From Photobacterium alginatilyticum (GTDB taxonomy: Bacteria > Pseudomonadota > Gammaproteobacteria > Enterobacterales > Vibrionaceae), in contig NZ_RSEJ01000007.1 of the NCBI RefSeq assembly GCF_009910675.1, forward strand, positions 1-64,000: 64,000 nt of DNA, in the 5' to 3' direction. Positions 43,167-52,684 of the stretch are shown piece after piece. Positions within the stretch are counted from its first letter, which is position 1. The number at the start of each line of letters is the position of its first letter. The translations under genes and the position numbers were made by a program. The notes beneath the pieces are model-generated. The model did no database searches. It saw only the letters and a list, made by a program, of their open reading frames with translations, and was not told the origin of the DNA.

Positions 43167-44765
43167 ATGAACATTTTTGCTAAAGCCGCACAACTCGAAG
43201 AAGAGAACGTCCCATTTGCCCTGGCAAATATTATTGAAACCCGCGGCTCGGCACCGCGCCACTCTGGGCAGATGATCGTAAAGGCAGACGGTTCAATCAT
43301 CGGGACAGTCGGTGGCGGGATGATTGAACGTTACGTTATCGAGCAGTCGCTGGAAGCGTTACAGGAAAGAAAGCCCCGCGTTGTAAAAGGACGGATGACC
43401 CGTTCAGGCCCGGACGCCATGGACATGGACTGTGGTGGCGCCATGAGTGTATTCATTGATGTTTATGGTCTTCGCCCCAGCCTGCTCCTGATTGGTGCCG
43501 GACATGTGAACCGCGCTGTTGCCCATGCTGCACATGTCCTCGGTTTTGATATTACCGTCGCCGATGCCTATGAAGAGAGCCTCGCCGAAGAACACTTTCC
43601 GGCTGGTACCAAGCGAATTCTAGGCAAGAACATGGAAGATGCTATCGACAAGCTCGATATCAACAAAGACAGTTTCGTGGTTATTGCCACCAACCACCAG
43701 GATCAGGATGCAATCACCAAAGTTGTTGACTGCGATACCCGGTATATTGGCCTGATGGCAAGCCGCCGCAAGGTACAAACCTTGTTTAACCACCTGCGAA
43801 AATGCAATGTCAGCGAAGCGCACATTCAGGCTATCCACTCCCCAATAGGCTTCAACATCGGTGCCGAAACCCCCGAAGAAATTGCCATCAGCATCATGGC
43901 AGAGATCCTCAAAGTGAAACATCAGTCTGCGGGCGGGTTGATGAAAGACGATACTCGCCTAAATCGTAATAAACTGGTTTTAATCCGTGGCGCAGGAGAT
44001 ATCGCTACTGGTGTTGCGATCCGCCTCAAAAATGCAGGATTTAAAGTGGTTATGACCGACATTTCGCAGCCAACTGTGATTCGCTGCACGGTCTCTTTTG
44101 CCCAGTGCCTGTACGGTAAACCTGCCGAAGTTGAAGGGATCACCGCCCAAAAAGCGAAAAGTTGCGAAGAAGTATTCAAGTTACTCGACGACAACAAAAT
44201 CCCTGTCATGGTGGATGAAGATTGTTGCTCGCTTACCAGCCTAAAACCGACATTTGTTGTCGATGCCATTCTGGCCAAGCGTAATCTGGGCACAACACGA
44301 GACATGGCTCCAATCACTATCGCGCTCGGTCCGGGTTTTACCGCCGGCGAAGACTGCGATGCGGTTATCGAGACAAACCGGGGTCACTACCTCGGACGCA
44401 TTATCTACAACGGTGTCACCCAGGCCAACACAGGGATCCCCGGTAATATTGCTGGCTACACCCACCAGCGTGTGCTGCGCGCTCCCTGTGACGGCATTAT
44501 GCATAACCACGTCAAGCTCGGCGATATCGTAGAAGAAGGGGATGTTATTGCCCATATTGGCGACAGCCCGGTTGTTGCCCCGCTAGGCGGTATGGTGCGG
44601 GGACTGCTGAATGATGGGCTCACCGTCACGGAAGGATTCAAGATTGGTGATATTGACCCGAGAGGCATCGAGGCCGACTTCACCACCGTTTCTGACAAAG
44701 CCAGAGCAATCGGTGGCAGCGTACTCGAAGCCATGCTTCACCTCGAGCACACCGTGTTGAATTAA
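43167..44765 (+). CDS. yqeB: Selenium-dependent molybdenum cofactor protein YqeB
   Basis: 532 residues in two parts. Residues 1-260 are XdhC/CoxI-like (ETRGSAPRHSGQMIV; GGGMIERYVIE; LLIGAGHVNRAVAHAA; HSPIGFNIGAETPEEIAISI). XdhC proteins sulfurate and insert the cofactor. Residues 275-532 are an EF2563-type domain (LVLIRGAGDIATGVAIRL; HVKLGDIVEEGDVIAHIG). E. coli YqeB has the same fusion. It probably matures the selenium-containing cofactor of XdhA or XdhD. ATG at 43167, with GAGGT 8 nt upstream, is preferred to a TTG just before it. Confidence 0.93.
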   Translation: MNIFAKAAQLEEENVPFALANIIETRGSAPRHSGQMIVKADGSIIGTVGGGMIERYVIEQSLEALQERKPRVVKGRMTRSGPDAMDMDCGGAMSVFIDVYGLRPSLLLIGAGHVNRAVAHAAHVLGFDITVADAYEESLAEEHFPAGTKRILGKNMEDAIDKLDINKDSFVVIATNHQDQDAITKVVDCDTRYIGLMASRRKVQTLFNHLRKCNVSEAHIQAIHSPIGFNIGAETPEEIAISIMAEILKVKHQSAGGLMKDDTRLNRNKLVLIRGAGDIATGVAIRLKNAGFKVVMTDISQPTVIRCTVSFAQCLYGKPAEVEGITAQKAKSCEEVFKLLDDNKIPVMVDEDCCSLTSLKPTFVVDAILAKRNLGTTRDMAPITIALGPGFTAGEDCDAVIETNRGHYLGRIIYNGVTQANTGIPGNIAGYTHQRVLRAPCDGIMHNHVKLGDIVEEGDVIAHIGDSPVVAPLGGMVRGLLNDGLTVTEGFKIGDIDPRGIEADFTTVSDKARAIGGSVLEAMLHLEHTVLN

Positions 44766-44796
44766 GTTTTAACTATAAATAGAAGTGAGTATCGCT

Positions 44797-45243
44797 ATGA
44801 AAACACGTGGGTATATTCATCGTTTCGTCACCAGCTTCGTCCTGCTTTCAGCAGCAGCTATCGCCCTGAAAGGCTTCTTTCATCCCGAACAGACGGCGCT
44901 ATTGCTGTTAGATACCGGGCTGGTGCCCGCCATGTATGCCGATGTACTGGCATTCTCACTTCCTTTTGCATTGGCCGTTTGTCTCTCGCTGGCCTTCTTC
45001 GAGCTGACCTCCATCGCCCCCATCGTGGCCTGCCTGGCGCTATATATGCTGCCGTCCGGGATCGCGCTGTACCAGGGGCTGCATTTTGACTGCGGCTGCT
45101 ACCTGCCCGGATCTTTGGAATCACAAGTCTATAGCGAACTGGAACCGCAATTTATCGTCCTGCTGCTAATAACCTTCTTTACAGCCGGTCTGTACTATTT
45201 CAATAACCAGCGCCCAGTTCACAACAAAGCACACCTTACCTAA
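44797..45243 (+). CDS. MauE/DoxX-like membrane protein
   Basis: 148 residues with four hydrophobic segments (about 8-28, 40-62, 66-88, 122-142). A DCGCYLPGS motif between the third and fourth recalls the CGC motif of MauE/DoxX-type redox membrane proteins. These are thought to handle thiols or disulfides for periplasmic partners. It begins about 30 bp after yqeB, so it is likely cotranscribed with it, and is followed by an exported rhodanese. The ATG at 44797 is preferred; a GTG 12 bases earlier is possible. Confidence 0.75.
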   Translation: MKTRGYIHRFVTSFVLLSAAAIALKGFFHPEQTALLLLDTGLVPAMYADVLAFSLPFALAVCLSLAFFELTSIAPIVACLALYMLPSGIALYQGLHFDCGCYLPGSLESQVYSELEPQFIVLLLITFFTAGLYYFNNQRPVHNKAHLT

Positions 45244-45277
45244 ATACGGTGTGGTTATTAATTTTATTTCGTCACTT

Positions 45278-45299
45278 TTCGCCGCATTTTTGCGGCGAA
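45278..45299 (+). other. Strong hairpin between the MauE-like and rhodanese genes
   Basis: TTCGCCGCA and TGCGGCGAA close on TTTT, but no U-tract follows (CTTCAACC). It could stabilise the upstream message end or partly terminate, so the rhodanese gene may be expressed at a different level. Confidence 0.55.
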
Positions 45300-45321
45300 C
45301 TTCAACCAATAAGGACTTATC

Positions 45322-45885
45322 ATGCCATTCAGCAAATCTCGTCTTCAGCGTCCTCGTCGTAGCTTCTGGCTCAATGCATTCATTTTGGCAGCAGGTCTTC
45401 TGATCTTGCCCCTAACCGCTAATGCCGGTTTGTTTTCCGGTAAGTTCGAAGCAGAAGTCCAAACAGAACAGGTTGCCATCAAGCTGCACAACGACACTCT
45501 GGCTGGCGGCTACCAGTTGATTGACACCCAAGGCCTGAAAGCCCTTCTCGACACCAAGGAAGAGGTATTGGTCGTCGATGCCATGCCGTATAAGGACAGC
45601 TACAAGAAAGAACATATTCCGTCGGCAATGCAGTTTGAATTCCCGATTGCCTCAATGCCAGAGTGGAAAGTAACTGGTACGGATGGTAAAACTCAGGAAA
45701 ACTTCGCGGCTTTGCTTGGTACCGACAAAAACAAGACGCTCGTTTTCTACTGCGGGTTTGTTAAATGTGGCCGAAGCCACAATGCTGCCGCATGGGCCAT
45801 CAAAATGGGCTACAACAACGTCTATCGCTACCCTGGCGGCATCTACGCATGGAAAGGTGCCGGTTTCGACACCGAAAGCGAATAA
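45322..45885 (+). CDS. Exported rhodanese-like protein
   Basis: 187 residues with a basic N terminus and hydrophobic segment ending TANAG near residue 36, indicating export to the periplasm. The rhodanese domain follows (about 65-182), with the active-site loop FYCGFVKCGRS containing the catalytic Cys plus a second Cys, and a terminal GGIYAWKGAGF. It would carry persulfide or perselenide sulfur. Pairing with the MauE-like gene suggests they work together. AATAAGGA lies before the ATG. Confidence 0.85.
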   Translation: MPFSKSRLQRPRRSFWLNAFILAAGLLILPLTANAGLFSGKFEAEVQTEQVAIKLHNDTLAGGYQLIDTQGLKALLDTKEEVLVVDAMPYKDSYKKEHIPSAMQFEFPIASMPEWKVTGTDGKTQENFAALLGTDKNKTLVFYCGFVKCGRSHNAAAWAIKMGYNNVYRYPGGIYAWKGAGFDTESE

Positions 45886-45924
45886 GTCAGTCTGATTAAC
45901 TCAGCGCCTAAAGCATCAATAGCG

Positions 45925-45952
45925 AAAGCGGGAGAATACTCCCGCTTTTTTT
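45925..45952 (+). terminator. Terminator ending the yqeC-yqeB-mauE-rhodanese unit
   Basis: AAAGCGGGAG and CTCCCGCTTT close on a 4-nt loop, followed by TTTT, 40 bp after the rhodanese stop. Confidence 0.92.
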
Positions 45953-46004
45953 GGCATTGAAACAGAGCTTGTAAACGATGAACAGTTCTCCCGAGAGAAC
46001 ATGG

Positions 46005-46454
46005 CTAGAAAGTGATCTGTGAATCTAGCGTCACCACAAGGTTATAGTTTTTAGTATCAATCAGGCCGACAGGAACAATGCCAAAGTTAAAGCTTAGCCA
46101 ATCAATAGGAAGCATCCGAAGGTAAGGCTGGGCCAGAGGCACTACATCCATCCCCGACTCTTCCTTATAGCCAGTTACCCCACCCAGACGAATACCAAGC
46201 CCCATATAAGGATTCATGTCGTATTCAAATGTTTTGTAGGCAGCAACACTCTGACGCGAGTAGCTATTTTCAAAACCTATAACACCATAGCTAGCATATT
46301 CAACGCCAATGCCCAAATTGGTCTCGTTAAGGTCAATACATTGATTACTAGCGCAATAAAAATGTTTACTTGCCAGTGGCAATGTCACCCTGAGCTCGCT
46401 GGCGCTATTAGGCAAAGCAGCAAAGGCGAGTAATATCGCAAATGCTTTCTTCAT
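46005..46454 (-). CDS. Small outer-membrane beta-barrel-like protein
   Basis: 149 residues with a signal peptide (residues 1-18, ending NSASEL). Alternating aromatic/polar strands and a terminal phenylalanine (LDSQITF) suggest an outer-membrane barrel of about eight short strands. I do not recognise the family. Two cysteines (HFYCASNQC) near residue 33 probably form a disulfide. Monocistronic; the region beyond its start is AT-rich and gene-free. Confidence 0.65.
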   Translation of the reverse strand: MKKAFAILLAFAALPNSASELRVTLPLASKHFYCASNQCIDLNETNLGIGVEYASYGVIGFENSYSRQSVAAYKTFEYDMNPYMGLGIRLGGVTGYKEESGMDVVPLAQPYLRMLPIDWLSFNFGIVPVGLIDTKNYNLVVTLDSQITF

Positions 46455-47285
46455 GTTGGTTTCCTACGTTTTATTATTTTGAATACCACGCACCTCAGCC
46501 TTGGAGAGTTATTACTCCAATTTATTTTTATGGTGCCTTCAATGAGTTACTACATAGAATTAGAGGCGAATATCATCTATTGCTTTTATCTTATTGATAT
46601 CAAGCAGCCTTCACTCTTTATTCTTGTATGACTTAATTGCGAAATTAATTAGAAAACAGGGAATTAAATTAAGATACTTCCCTTACAGCAAAATAATCCT
46701 ATATTATCTGGATTCACGAGCATCAAATTATTCAATTAGTCACTTATTGAGTTCACCTCAGAACACAAAAGTTGCCATAAGACATTGATTTAAAGCGAAA
46801 TAACAAAAGAGCTGCATATATGTATTTTTTCTTACCGTCCTAATTATGAAAATCGTCTTCTTATTAAGAATAAGCCTATGATGACGAATATTATTATTCA
46901 GTCAAATAAAAACTGACCGTTTTTTTACTTTATCAGTCTTGATAATGAGAAAAAGTACCAAACCTCACGCTAAGCTTTTGAGTGATAAAAAGTTTATTTA
47001 CTCATATTATTTTGAGATATTCTGCGCAATTTTATTATTTTTTTGTCTTCCTCATCATGGATATAAAACCCAATGAATATTTATATTGTCATTTGCTTCT
47101 ATAGGGTTTATTTCCACATATTCTAAACCACGCCAAATAATAGAGCATTAGCTCTTGTCAGGTTAATTCTATCACTCTATTTTTCTGCCAGAGCCCTTCC
47201 CTGTGACAAGCTGGAACCCTAGCTCTTTGATTTGTAAGCTAACTTTCAATACCGCTTTATCTGCATCAATGAAACAACACTAAAC
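46455..47285. other. AT-rich gene-free region
   Basis: About 830 bp, markedly richer in A+T than the flanks, with stop codons in all frames at short intervals. One 64-codon frame at 46594-46788 lacks a ribosome-binding site and family likeness. I see no RNA gene, repeat or promoter that I would defend. It could be remnant DNA or hold an unrecognised small RNA. Confidence 0.5.
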
Positions 47286-47302
47286 TTATCGTTTTTCGAT
47301 AA
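47286..47302. promoter_or_regulatory. Palindrome TTATCG-N5-CGATAA upstream of DUF2975-HTH pair 1
   Basis: TTATCG-TTTTT-CGATAA ends 64 bp before the DUF2975 start. The same arms with an AAAAA centre occur at 61600-61616, 66 bp before the paralogous gene. Likely the operator of the HTH protein encoded by the second gene of each pair. Confidence 0.7.
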
Positions 47303-47366
47303 TTTTTTATTGAACTACGTCGTATCGAGTGTCAAGATATATACAAATCTACACGGGGAACTATGT

Positions 47367-47900
47367 ATGTCTGTTCAAAATGCCATTCAAACACTTAGCC
47401 AGCGGCTTCTTATCCTACTTTGGGTAATCCTGCTATTTACACCGCTATCAATCACATTTATCTGGTTCTACGGAACACTTGTTGAGTCCGCCAGTGGGGT
47501 AAGCCTGGAGTTTTCGTTCGATGTCAGTTTGCCGCTGACTGTCGGAAAATCGTTAATGGGTTACCCGTTTGCTCTACTGCCATCACTCGTTTACATGGCA
47601 ATCATCTGGCAGTTAATCTGCTTGTTCCGCCTCTATCAGTTAGGCGATGTATTCACACAAGCGAACGTTTCCTGCTTCAGGCGTATCGCTAACTTGATGA
47701 TTGCGACACCTGTTATCAGCGTACTATCCGACATGCTGCTAGGTGCCGTTCTGTCTATTGGCCAGGAAAACTTTAATATAGGATTCACTATTGATGACAG
47801 TGACTTGACGATTTTACTGATTGGCCTTACGGTGCGTGCTATTTCGCACGTTATGACGCTGGCGAAGGATATTAAAGAAGAAAACGAGCTAACAGTTTAG
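47367..47900 (+). CDS. DUF2975 membrane protein, copy 1
   Basis: 177 residues with four hydrophobic segments: LLILLWVILLFTPLSITFIW, a second near residues 70-92, a third near 110-130 and a fourth near 145-160. MGYPFALLP and YMAIIWQLI are shared with the copy at 61683. DUF2975 proteins are typically coupled to a small HTH regulator, as here (9-bp gap). The ATG at 47367 with GGGGA upstream aligns exactly with copy 2. Function unknown; possibly an integral membrane sensor or target of the HTH protein. Confidence 0.85.
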   Translation: MSVQNAIQTLSQRLLILLWVILLFTPLSITFIWFYGTLVESASGVSLEFSFDVSLPLTVGKSLMGYPFALLPSLVYMAIIWQLICLFRLYQLGDVFTQANVSCFRRIANLMIATPVISVLSDMLLGAVLSIGQENFNIGFTIDDSDLTILLIGLTVRAISHVMTLAKDIKEENELTV

Positions 47901-47909
47901 GATAACAAC

Positions 47910-48131
47910 ATGCCAATTATCATTAATTTAGATGTAATGCTGGCAAAGAGAAAGATGCGCTCAAATGAACTCGCAGCCAAGATCGGTATTACAGAGCAAA
48001 ATCTATCAGTACTCAAAAATGGTCGAGCCAAGGCACTCCGGCTGACAACGCTCGAAGCTATATGCAAGCACCTTAACTGTCAGCCCGGAGACATTCTCGA
48101 GTATAAAGGTGAAACAGATGCCAACGAGTAG
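47910..48131 (+). CDS. Small HTH regulator (Cro/CI, YozG-like), copy 1
   Basis: A 73-residue single-domain helix-turn-helix protein. Recognition region: NELAAKIGITEQNLSVLK, followed by LEAICKHLNCQPGDILEY, which is typical of YozG-type regulators that accompany DUF2975. Over the first 65 residues it differs from the copy at 62226 at only four positions, so both probably bind the same operator. Confidence 0.9.
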   Translation: MPIIINLDVMLAKRKMRSNELAAKIGITEQNLSVLKNGRAKALRLTTLEAICKHLNCQPGDILEYKGETDANE

Positions 48132-48164
48132 ATAAGCTATTTTCATACTCTCATACCAGACACA

Positions 48165-48219
48165 GATAACGGAAACACATACGGGACGATATCAAAACGT
48201 ATGTGTTTCCATTGTTATC
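48165..48219. other. Long imperfect hairpin after HTH copy 1
   Basis: GATAAC plus GGAAACACATACG (48165-48183) pair with CGTATGTGTTTCC plus GTTATC (48198-48219), with a short bulge. There is no U-tract, but it lies 34 bp after the stop codon and may act as a terminator or 3'-end stabiliser. Confidence 0.55.
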
Positions 48220-48399
48220 GGCAGAAAGCTAAAGCAAAACACGTTGAAGCCAATCCGAATCAAACTTAGCTAACGCAATGTTGCCATAATGTTAATTTAA
48301 TTAGGTTTTACATTTATCTCTCCTACCGCTTTTTTCAAAATAATCTAAACCAAACCATCCTCAAGCCACTTCCAAAAACCACTAAAAAACGCCACCAAA

Positions 48400-48430
48400 G
48401 TGGTATTGCTCGTGGTAGCAATTTGTGGAA
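48400..48430. promoter_or_regulatory. Direct repeats GTGGTA upstream of tor operon
   Basis: GTGGTA (48400), GTGGTA (48412) and GTGGAA (48425) are spaced 12 and 13 bp, close to one helical turn. They lie about 210-240 bp before torE. Serial direct repeats suit a response regulator such as TorR, but the sequence differs from the E. coli tor box that I know. The rest of 48220-48639 is AT-rich and without genes. Confidence 0.4.
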
Positions 48431-48639
48431 AAGCATACCTTTATCACATTCCTATCAATTATTTAAAATTAGTCAAAATTCACCCATCGAATACCATAAA
48501 AATAAAATGGTTATTTTTCATTAACCTACAAAAAATCCATTAATATTCTTTCACATTCAATAACATACGCTCGCATTTCTATATCTGCCATTCACACCCT
48601 CTCATTAGAATGAATAAAAAAACACGCGAGGTGAGTTTT

Positions 48640-48756
48640 ATGACAGCAATAAAACAACAAGAATTGAGATCAACATTTCTTTACACATTTGTTATTTTCC
48701 CTGCACTTACAGCAGGTGCGGTAGGCCTTTATGGTTTGGCAGCGTGGCTGCTGTAA
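48640..48756 (+). CDS. torE: TorE/NapE-family small membrane protein
   Basis: A 38-residue protein: a short polar N terminus (MTAIKQQELRSTFLYTF), then one membrane helix (about residues 15-38) with VIFPALTAGAVGLYGL, the NapE/TorE pattern. GAGGTGA lies 6 nt before the ATG. It ends 9 bp before torC. TorE is found at the head of torECA(D) operons in Shewanella and vibrios; its role is unclear, possibly assisting the TorC complex in the membrane. Confidence 0.82.
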   Translation: MTAIKQQELRSTFLYTFVIFPALTAGAVGLYGLAAWLL

Positions 48757-48765
48757 GGAAAAATA

Positions 48766-49944
48766 ATGAAATCTATTAAGCAAATACTGCAACATTTCTT
48801 TACACCCAGTAAAACCATCGGTTTAGGTATTTTGATCCTGGCCGGCTTTGTTGGCGGTATCGGATTCTGGACGACTTTTGATGCCGGCCTTGAATACACC
48901 AATCAGGAACAATTCTGCATTGGTTGTCATGAAATGGAAAACAACGTCTACCAAGAACTACAAAGTACTATCCACTTTAAAAACCGTACCGGTGTACGCG
49001 CAACTTGTCCGGACTGCCATGTTCCGCACAATTTTACCGACAAGATAGCGCGTAAAGCTCAGGCTTCAATGGAGTTATGGGCCAAGCTGACCGGCGAAGT
49101 CGATACACCAGAGAAGTTCAGCAAAAAACGTCTGGAAATGGCGAAACGCGAATGGGCACGAATGTCTGAAAACGGCTCCGCCGAATGCCGCAGTTGCCAT
49201 GACTATAACAGCATGGACTTTGACAAGATGTCGGCTGATGCCCGCGATCAGATGATGGATGCTGCCAAAAACGATCAAAGCTGCATCGACTGTCACAAAG
49301 GTATTGCTCACCACATGCCGGATATGTCCGCTGGCTACAAAGCCATTATGGATGATCTGAACACGCAGGCTCTGGAAACGTCGGTTCGTAGCGGGAACAC
49401 CTACTATACGCTGCACAACAAGGAACTGTTCCTGGATCCAGAGATGACGAAAAAAGCGGGCTTGATGATCTCATCCGTGCCTGTGGAAGTCATTAACAGC
49501 CAAGGCGACGCCATTGAAGTCAAAATTACCGGTTGGCGCAAGAAAAAAGGCAGTGGCAAAATCATTATGCAAGACTTTGCCCGCAATATTCGTGTCGCTT
49601 CACTTCAGCGTAAAGTCGCCAAAACCAAAGGCTTCTTTAATGTCCTTGATGCTAAAGAAGACGAAGATACCAGCATCACCTGGCAGAACGTCGACTTTAC
49701 CCTATGGACGGACAAAACCGACCTGGTCGAAGAGGTTGAGCCAATTTGGGAATATGCCAAGGAAGCCTACACCGCAACGTGCAGCCGTTGTCACTCACAA
49801 CCTGCAGAGGCACATTTCGACTCAAACACCTGGGTAGGAATGTTCAAAGGCATGCTTGATTTCGCCGACTTCGAAAAAGAAGAAGAGCAAGTTGTTCTGC
49901 GCTACCTGCAGATGCACTCTTCGGACTATAGCAACGATCACTAA
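48766..49944 (+). CDS. torC: TorC, pentaheme c-type cytochrome (NapC/NirT family)
   Basis: This 392-residue membrane-anchored quinol dehydrogenase has an N-terminal helix (residues 18-40). Four hemes are in the NapC-like domain (CIGCH at 51-55, CPDCH, CRSCH, CIDCH), with a fifth, CSRCH, in the C-terminal domain that passes electrons to TorA. The length and the fifth heme distinguish it from NapC. AAGGAA precedes the ATG. Confidence 0.94.
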   Translation: MKSIKQILQHFFTPSKTIGLGILILAGFVGGIGFWTTFDAGLEYTNQEQFCIGCHEMENNVYQELQSTIHFKNRTGVRATCPDCHVPHNFTDKIARKAQASMELWAKLTGEVDTPEKFSKKRLEMAKREWARMSENGSAECRSCHDYNSMDFDKMSADARDQMMDAAKNDQSCIDCHKGIAHHMPDMSAGYKAIMDDLNTQALETSVRSGNTYYTLHNKELFLDPEMTKKAGLMISSVPVEVINSQGDAIEVKITGWRKKKGSGKIIMQDFARNIRVASLQRKVAKTKGFFNVLDAKEDEDTSITWQNVDFTLWTDKTDLVEEVEPIWEYAKEAYTATCSRCHSQPAEAHFDSNTWVGMFKGMLDFADFEKEEEQVVLRYLQMHSSDYSNDH

Positions 49945-50068
49945 CTAAGCTTGGAGGTCGTTATCGGCGCCCTCCTTCCCCTAAAACCAACCCGAATGGT
50001 TAGGATGCCTCTTGGCAAAAATTAATTATTCAGCTTGGTATCAATAATAACTGATAAGCGAGGCTATC

Positions 50069-52546
50069 ATGAGTGGTTCAAGTTTTAACCTGAAACGCCG
50101 TGACTTTTTGAAAGGTATTACCGCCGGTGCCGCAGGCGTAGTTGTAGGCCCGAGTTTGCTAACTGCCAGCAAAGCGATGGCAGCTGAAGCGCCGCAGTGG
50201 AGACTGACAGGATCCCACTGGGGCGCATTCCGTGCTCGTATCGAAAATGGACGTGTAGCTGAAATTAAGCCGTTTGAGCTAGATACCCACCCAACTGACA
50301 TGCTTAACGGCATGAAAGGGATGATCTACAACCCATCCCGTGTCCGCTACCCTATGGTACGCGTCGATTGGCTGAAAAATGGCAGCAAGAGCGACACCAG
50401 CAAACGCGGCGACAACCGTTTTGTTCGTGTAAGCTGGGATAAGGCCCTGGATCTTTTCCACAGTGAACTGAACCGTGTTCAGAAGACTTACGGCTCTTCG
50501 GCACTGCACGCAGGTCAAACCGGCTGGCGTTCCACTGGTGCTCTGCACAGTGCCGGTAACCATATGCAGCGCGCTATTGCCTACCACGGTTCATTTACCA
50601 AAAAAGTCGGTGACTACTCGACAGGTGCCGGTCAGCACATCCTTCCTTACGTACTGGGCAACTCTGAAGTTTATGCGCAAGGTACGTCTTGGCAGCACAT
50701 CCTGAACGAGACCAAGTTCCTGGTACTTTGGGCCAACGATCCGGTGAAAAACCTGCAGGTAGGCTGGAACTGTGAGACTCACGAAGCCTATCCACACCTG
50801 GACACTCTGAAAGCCAAAATTGCCAGCGGTGACATCCGCGTGATCAGCATTGATCCGGTAGCCACCAAGACCCAGAAGTTCCTAGGTTGTGAACAAATGC
50901 GCATCAACCCGCAAACTGACGTTGCCCTGATGATGGCGATTGCCCATACCCTGGCAACTGAAGATCTGGCTGACGTCGATTTCCTTGACGAATACACAAT
51001 GGGTTATGAGAAGTTTGTTCCTTACCTGATGGGTAAAACCGAGGACAAGATCGAGAAGACACCTGAGTGGGCTGCCAAGATCTGTGGCGTACCAGCTGAC
51101 GACATCCGCCAGCTAGCCCGTGCGATGGCAGCAGACCGTACTCAGCTAATGCTAGGCTGGTGTGTACAGCGTCAGCAGCATGGTGAGCAGCCTTACTGGA
51201 TGGCAGCGGTGCTAGCCTCAATGCTCGGTCAAATCGGTCTTCCTGGCGGCGGTATCTCTTACGCCCACCACTATAGCTCTATCGGTGTACCGTCTTCGGG
51301 TGCTGCGGGTCCGGGTGCATTCCCTTCTACACCGGATAAAGGCTACAAGCCTGTTTACGGTGAGAAGTTTAACGGCTTCAGCAAAGTAATCCCTGTTGCG
51401 CGCTGGGTGGATTGTCTGGTTAATCCGGGCGAGACCATCGACTATAACGGTAAGAAGGTAAAACTGCCTGAAATCAAGATGATGGTATTCAGCGGTAACA
51501 ACCCGTGGCATCACCACCAGGATCGCAACCGCATGAAACAGGCACAGCAATCGCTGGAAACAGTGGTTTCTGTGGATTACCGCTGGACAGCAACATGCCG
51601 TTTCTCTGACATCGTTCTGCCGGCAACAACGCCATTCGAGCGTAACGATATCGATGTGTACGGCTCCTATTCTGCCCGCGGTATTATTGCGATGCAGAAG
51701 CTAGTTGAGCCTCAGTTCGAGGCAAAGAGCGACTTCGAAATCTTCAGCGAGCTAACCAAGCGTTTCGGCAAAGATCGTGAGTACACCCGCGGCATGAATG
51801 AAATGCAGTGGCTGAAGGAGATCTACAAAAACTGCCGCAAAGCCAACAAAGGCAAGTTTGAGATGCCGGAGTTCGAGAAGTTCTGGGAAGAAGGATTTGT
51901 TGAATTTGGCAAGGGCAAGCCTTGGGTTCGCCACGCCGACTTCCGCGAGGATCCGGAAGAGTACGCATTGGGTACCGCTTCAGGCCTGATCGAAATCTTC
52001 TCAAACAAGATTGCGAAATACGGCTATAACGACTGTAAGGGCCACCCTATGTGGTTTGAAAAAGTCGAACGTAGCCACGGTGGCCCGGGCTCTGATAAGT
52101 ACCCACTTCAGTTGCAGTCCTGTCACCCGGATCAACGCCTGCACTCGCAGCTATGTGAATCGGAAGAATACCGTGCAACCTATACTGTTCAGGGCCGTGA
52201 ACCAATTTACATGAGCCCTGAAGATGCAAAAGCACGTGGTATTAAAGACGGCGACATCGTTCGTGTACACAATGATCGTGGTCAACTACTGGCCGGTGCC
52301 GTTGTAACTCCGGATTATATGCCTGGCGTGATGCGTATCTATGAAGGTGCCTGGTACGGTCCTCAGGATGAGAAAGTCGGCTCGCTTGATACCTACGGCG
52401 ATCCTAATACACTGAGCCTGGACTTGGGTGCTTCTAAGCTATCTCAGGCAACCAGTGCGCATACCTGTATCGTTGAAGTTGAGAAGTTCGCTGGCAAAGC
52501 ACCTGCAGTTACCGCTTTTGGCGGCCCGCAGGAAGTTGAAGCCTAA
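50069..52546 (+). CDS. torA: Trimethylamine-N-oxide reductase TorA
   Basis: This 825-residue periplasmic molybdoenzyme of the DMSO reductase family has a Tat signal [13 protein letters not shown] at residues 8-20. The Mo-ligand serine is in [10 protein letters not shown]. Other family motifs are [31 protein letters not shown] and ANTLSLD-type C-terminal cofactor contacts. It reduces TMAO to trimethylamine as an anaerobic electron acceptor. Electrons come from TorC; bis-MGD is made with MobB. GAGG precedes the ATG; the 124-bp gap after torC has no terminator. Confidence 0.96.
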   Translation: MSGSSFNLKRRDFLKGITAGAAGVVVGPSLLTASKAMAAEAPQWRLTGSHWGAFRARIENGRVAEIKPFELDTHPTDMLNGMKGMIYNPSRVRYPMVRVDWLKNGSKSDTSKRGDNRFVRVSWDKALDLFHSELNRVQKTYGSSALHAGQTGWRSTGALHSAGNHMQRAIAYHGSFTKKVGDYSTGAGQHILPYVLGNSEVYAQGTSWQHILNETKFLVLWANDPVKNLQVGWNCETHEAYPHLDTLKAKIASGDIRVISIDPVATKTQKFLGCEQMRINPQTDVALMMAIAHTLATEDLADVDFLDEYTMGYEKFVPYLMGKTEDKIEKTPEWAAKICGVPADDIRQLARAMAADRTQLMLGWCVQRQQHGEQPYWMAAVLASMLGQIGLPGGGISYAHHYSSIGVPSSGAAGPGAFPSTPDKGYKPVYGEKFNGFSKVIPVARWVDCLVNPGETIDYNGKKVKLPEIKMMVFSGNNPWHHHQDRNRMKQAQQSLETVVSVDYRWTATCRFSDIVLPATTPFERNDIDVYGSYSARGIIAMQKLVEPQFEAKSDFEIFSELTKRFGKDREYTRGMNEMQWLKEIYKNCRKANKGKFEMPEFEKFWEEGFVEFGKGKPWVRHADFREDPEEYALGTASGLIEIFSNKIAKYGYNDCKGHPMWFEKVERSHGGPGSDKYPLQLQSCHPDQRLHSQLCESEEYRATYTVQGREPIYMSPEDAKARGIKDGDIVRVHNDRGQLLAGAVVTPDYMPGVMRIYEGAWYGPQDEKVGSLDTYGDPNTLSLDLGASKLSQATSAHTCIVEVEKFAGKAPAVTAFGGPQEVEA

Positions 52547-52572
52547 TATTTCTCACACTGACCTCTAAGATC

Positions 52573-52600
52573 AAAGCCTCACTTATGCGAGGCTTTTTCT
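52573..52600 (+). terminator. Terminator between torA and torD
   Basis: AAAGCCTC and GAGGCTTT form the stem, followed by TTTCTTG. It lies 27 bp after torA, so torD may depend on read-through or its own promoter. Confidence 0.7.
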
Positions 52601-52684
52601 TGATTACCGTTCAATCTAAATAGATCTCAAGCAGCCTGACAGAACGAACCAACACTGTCAGCGCTGCTCTATTCTGGAGTTCCC

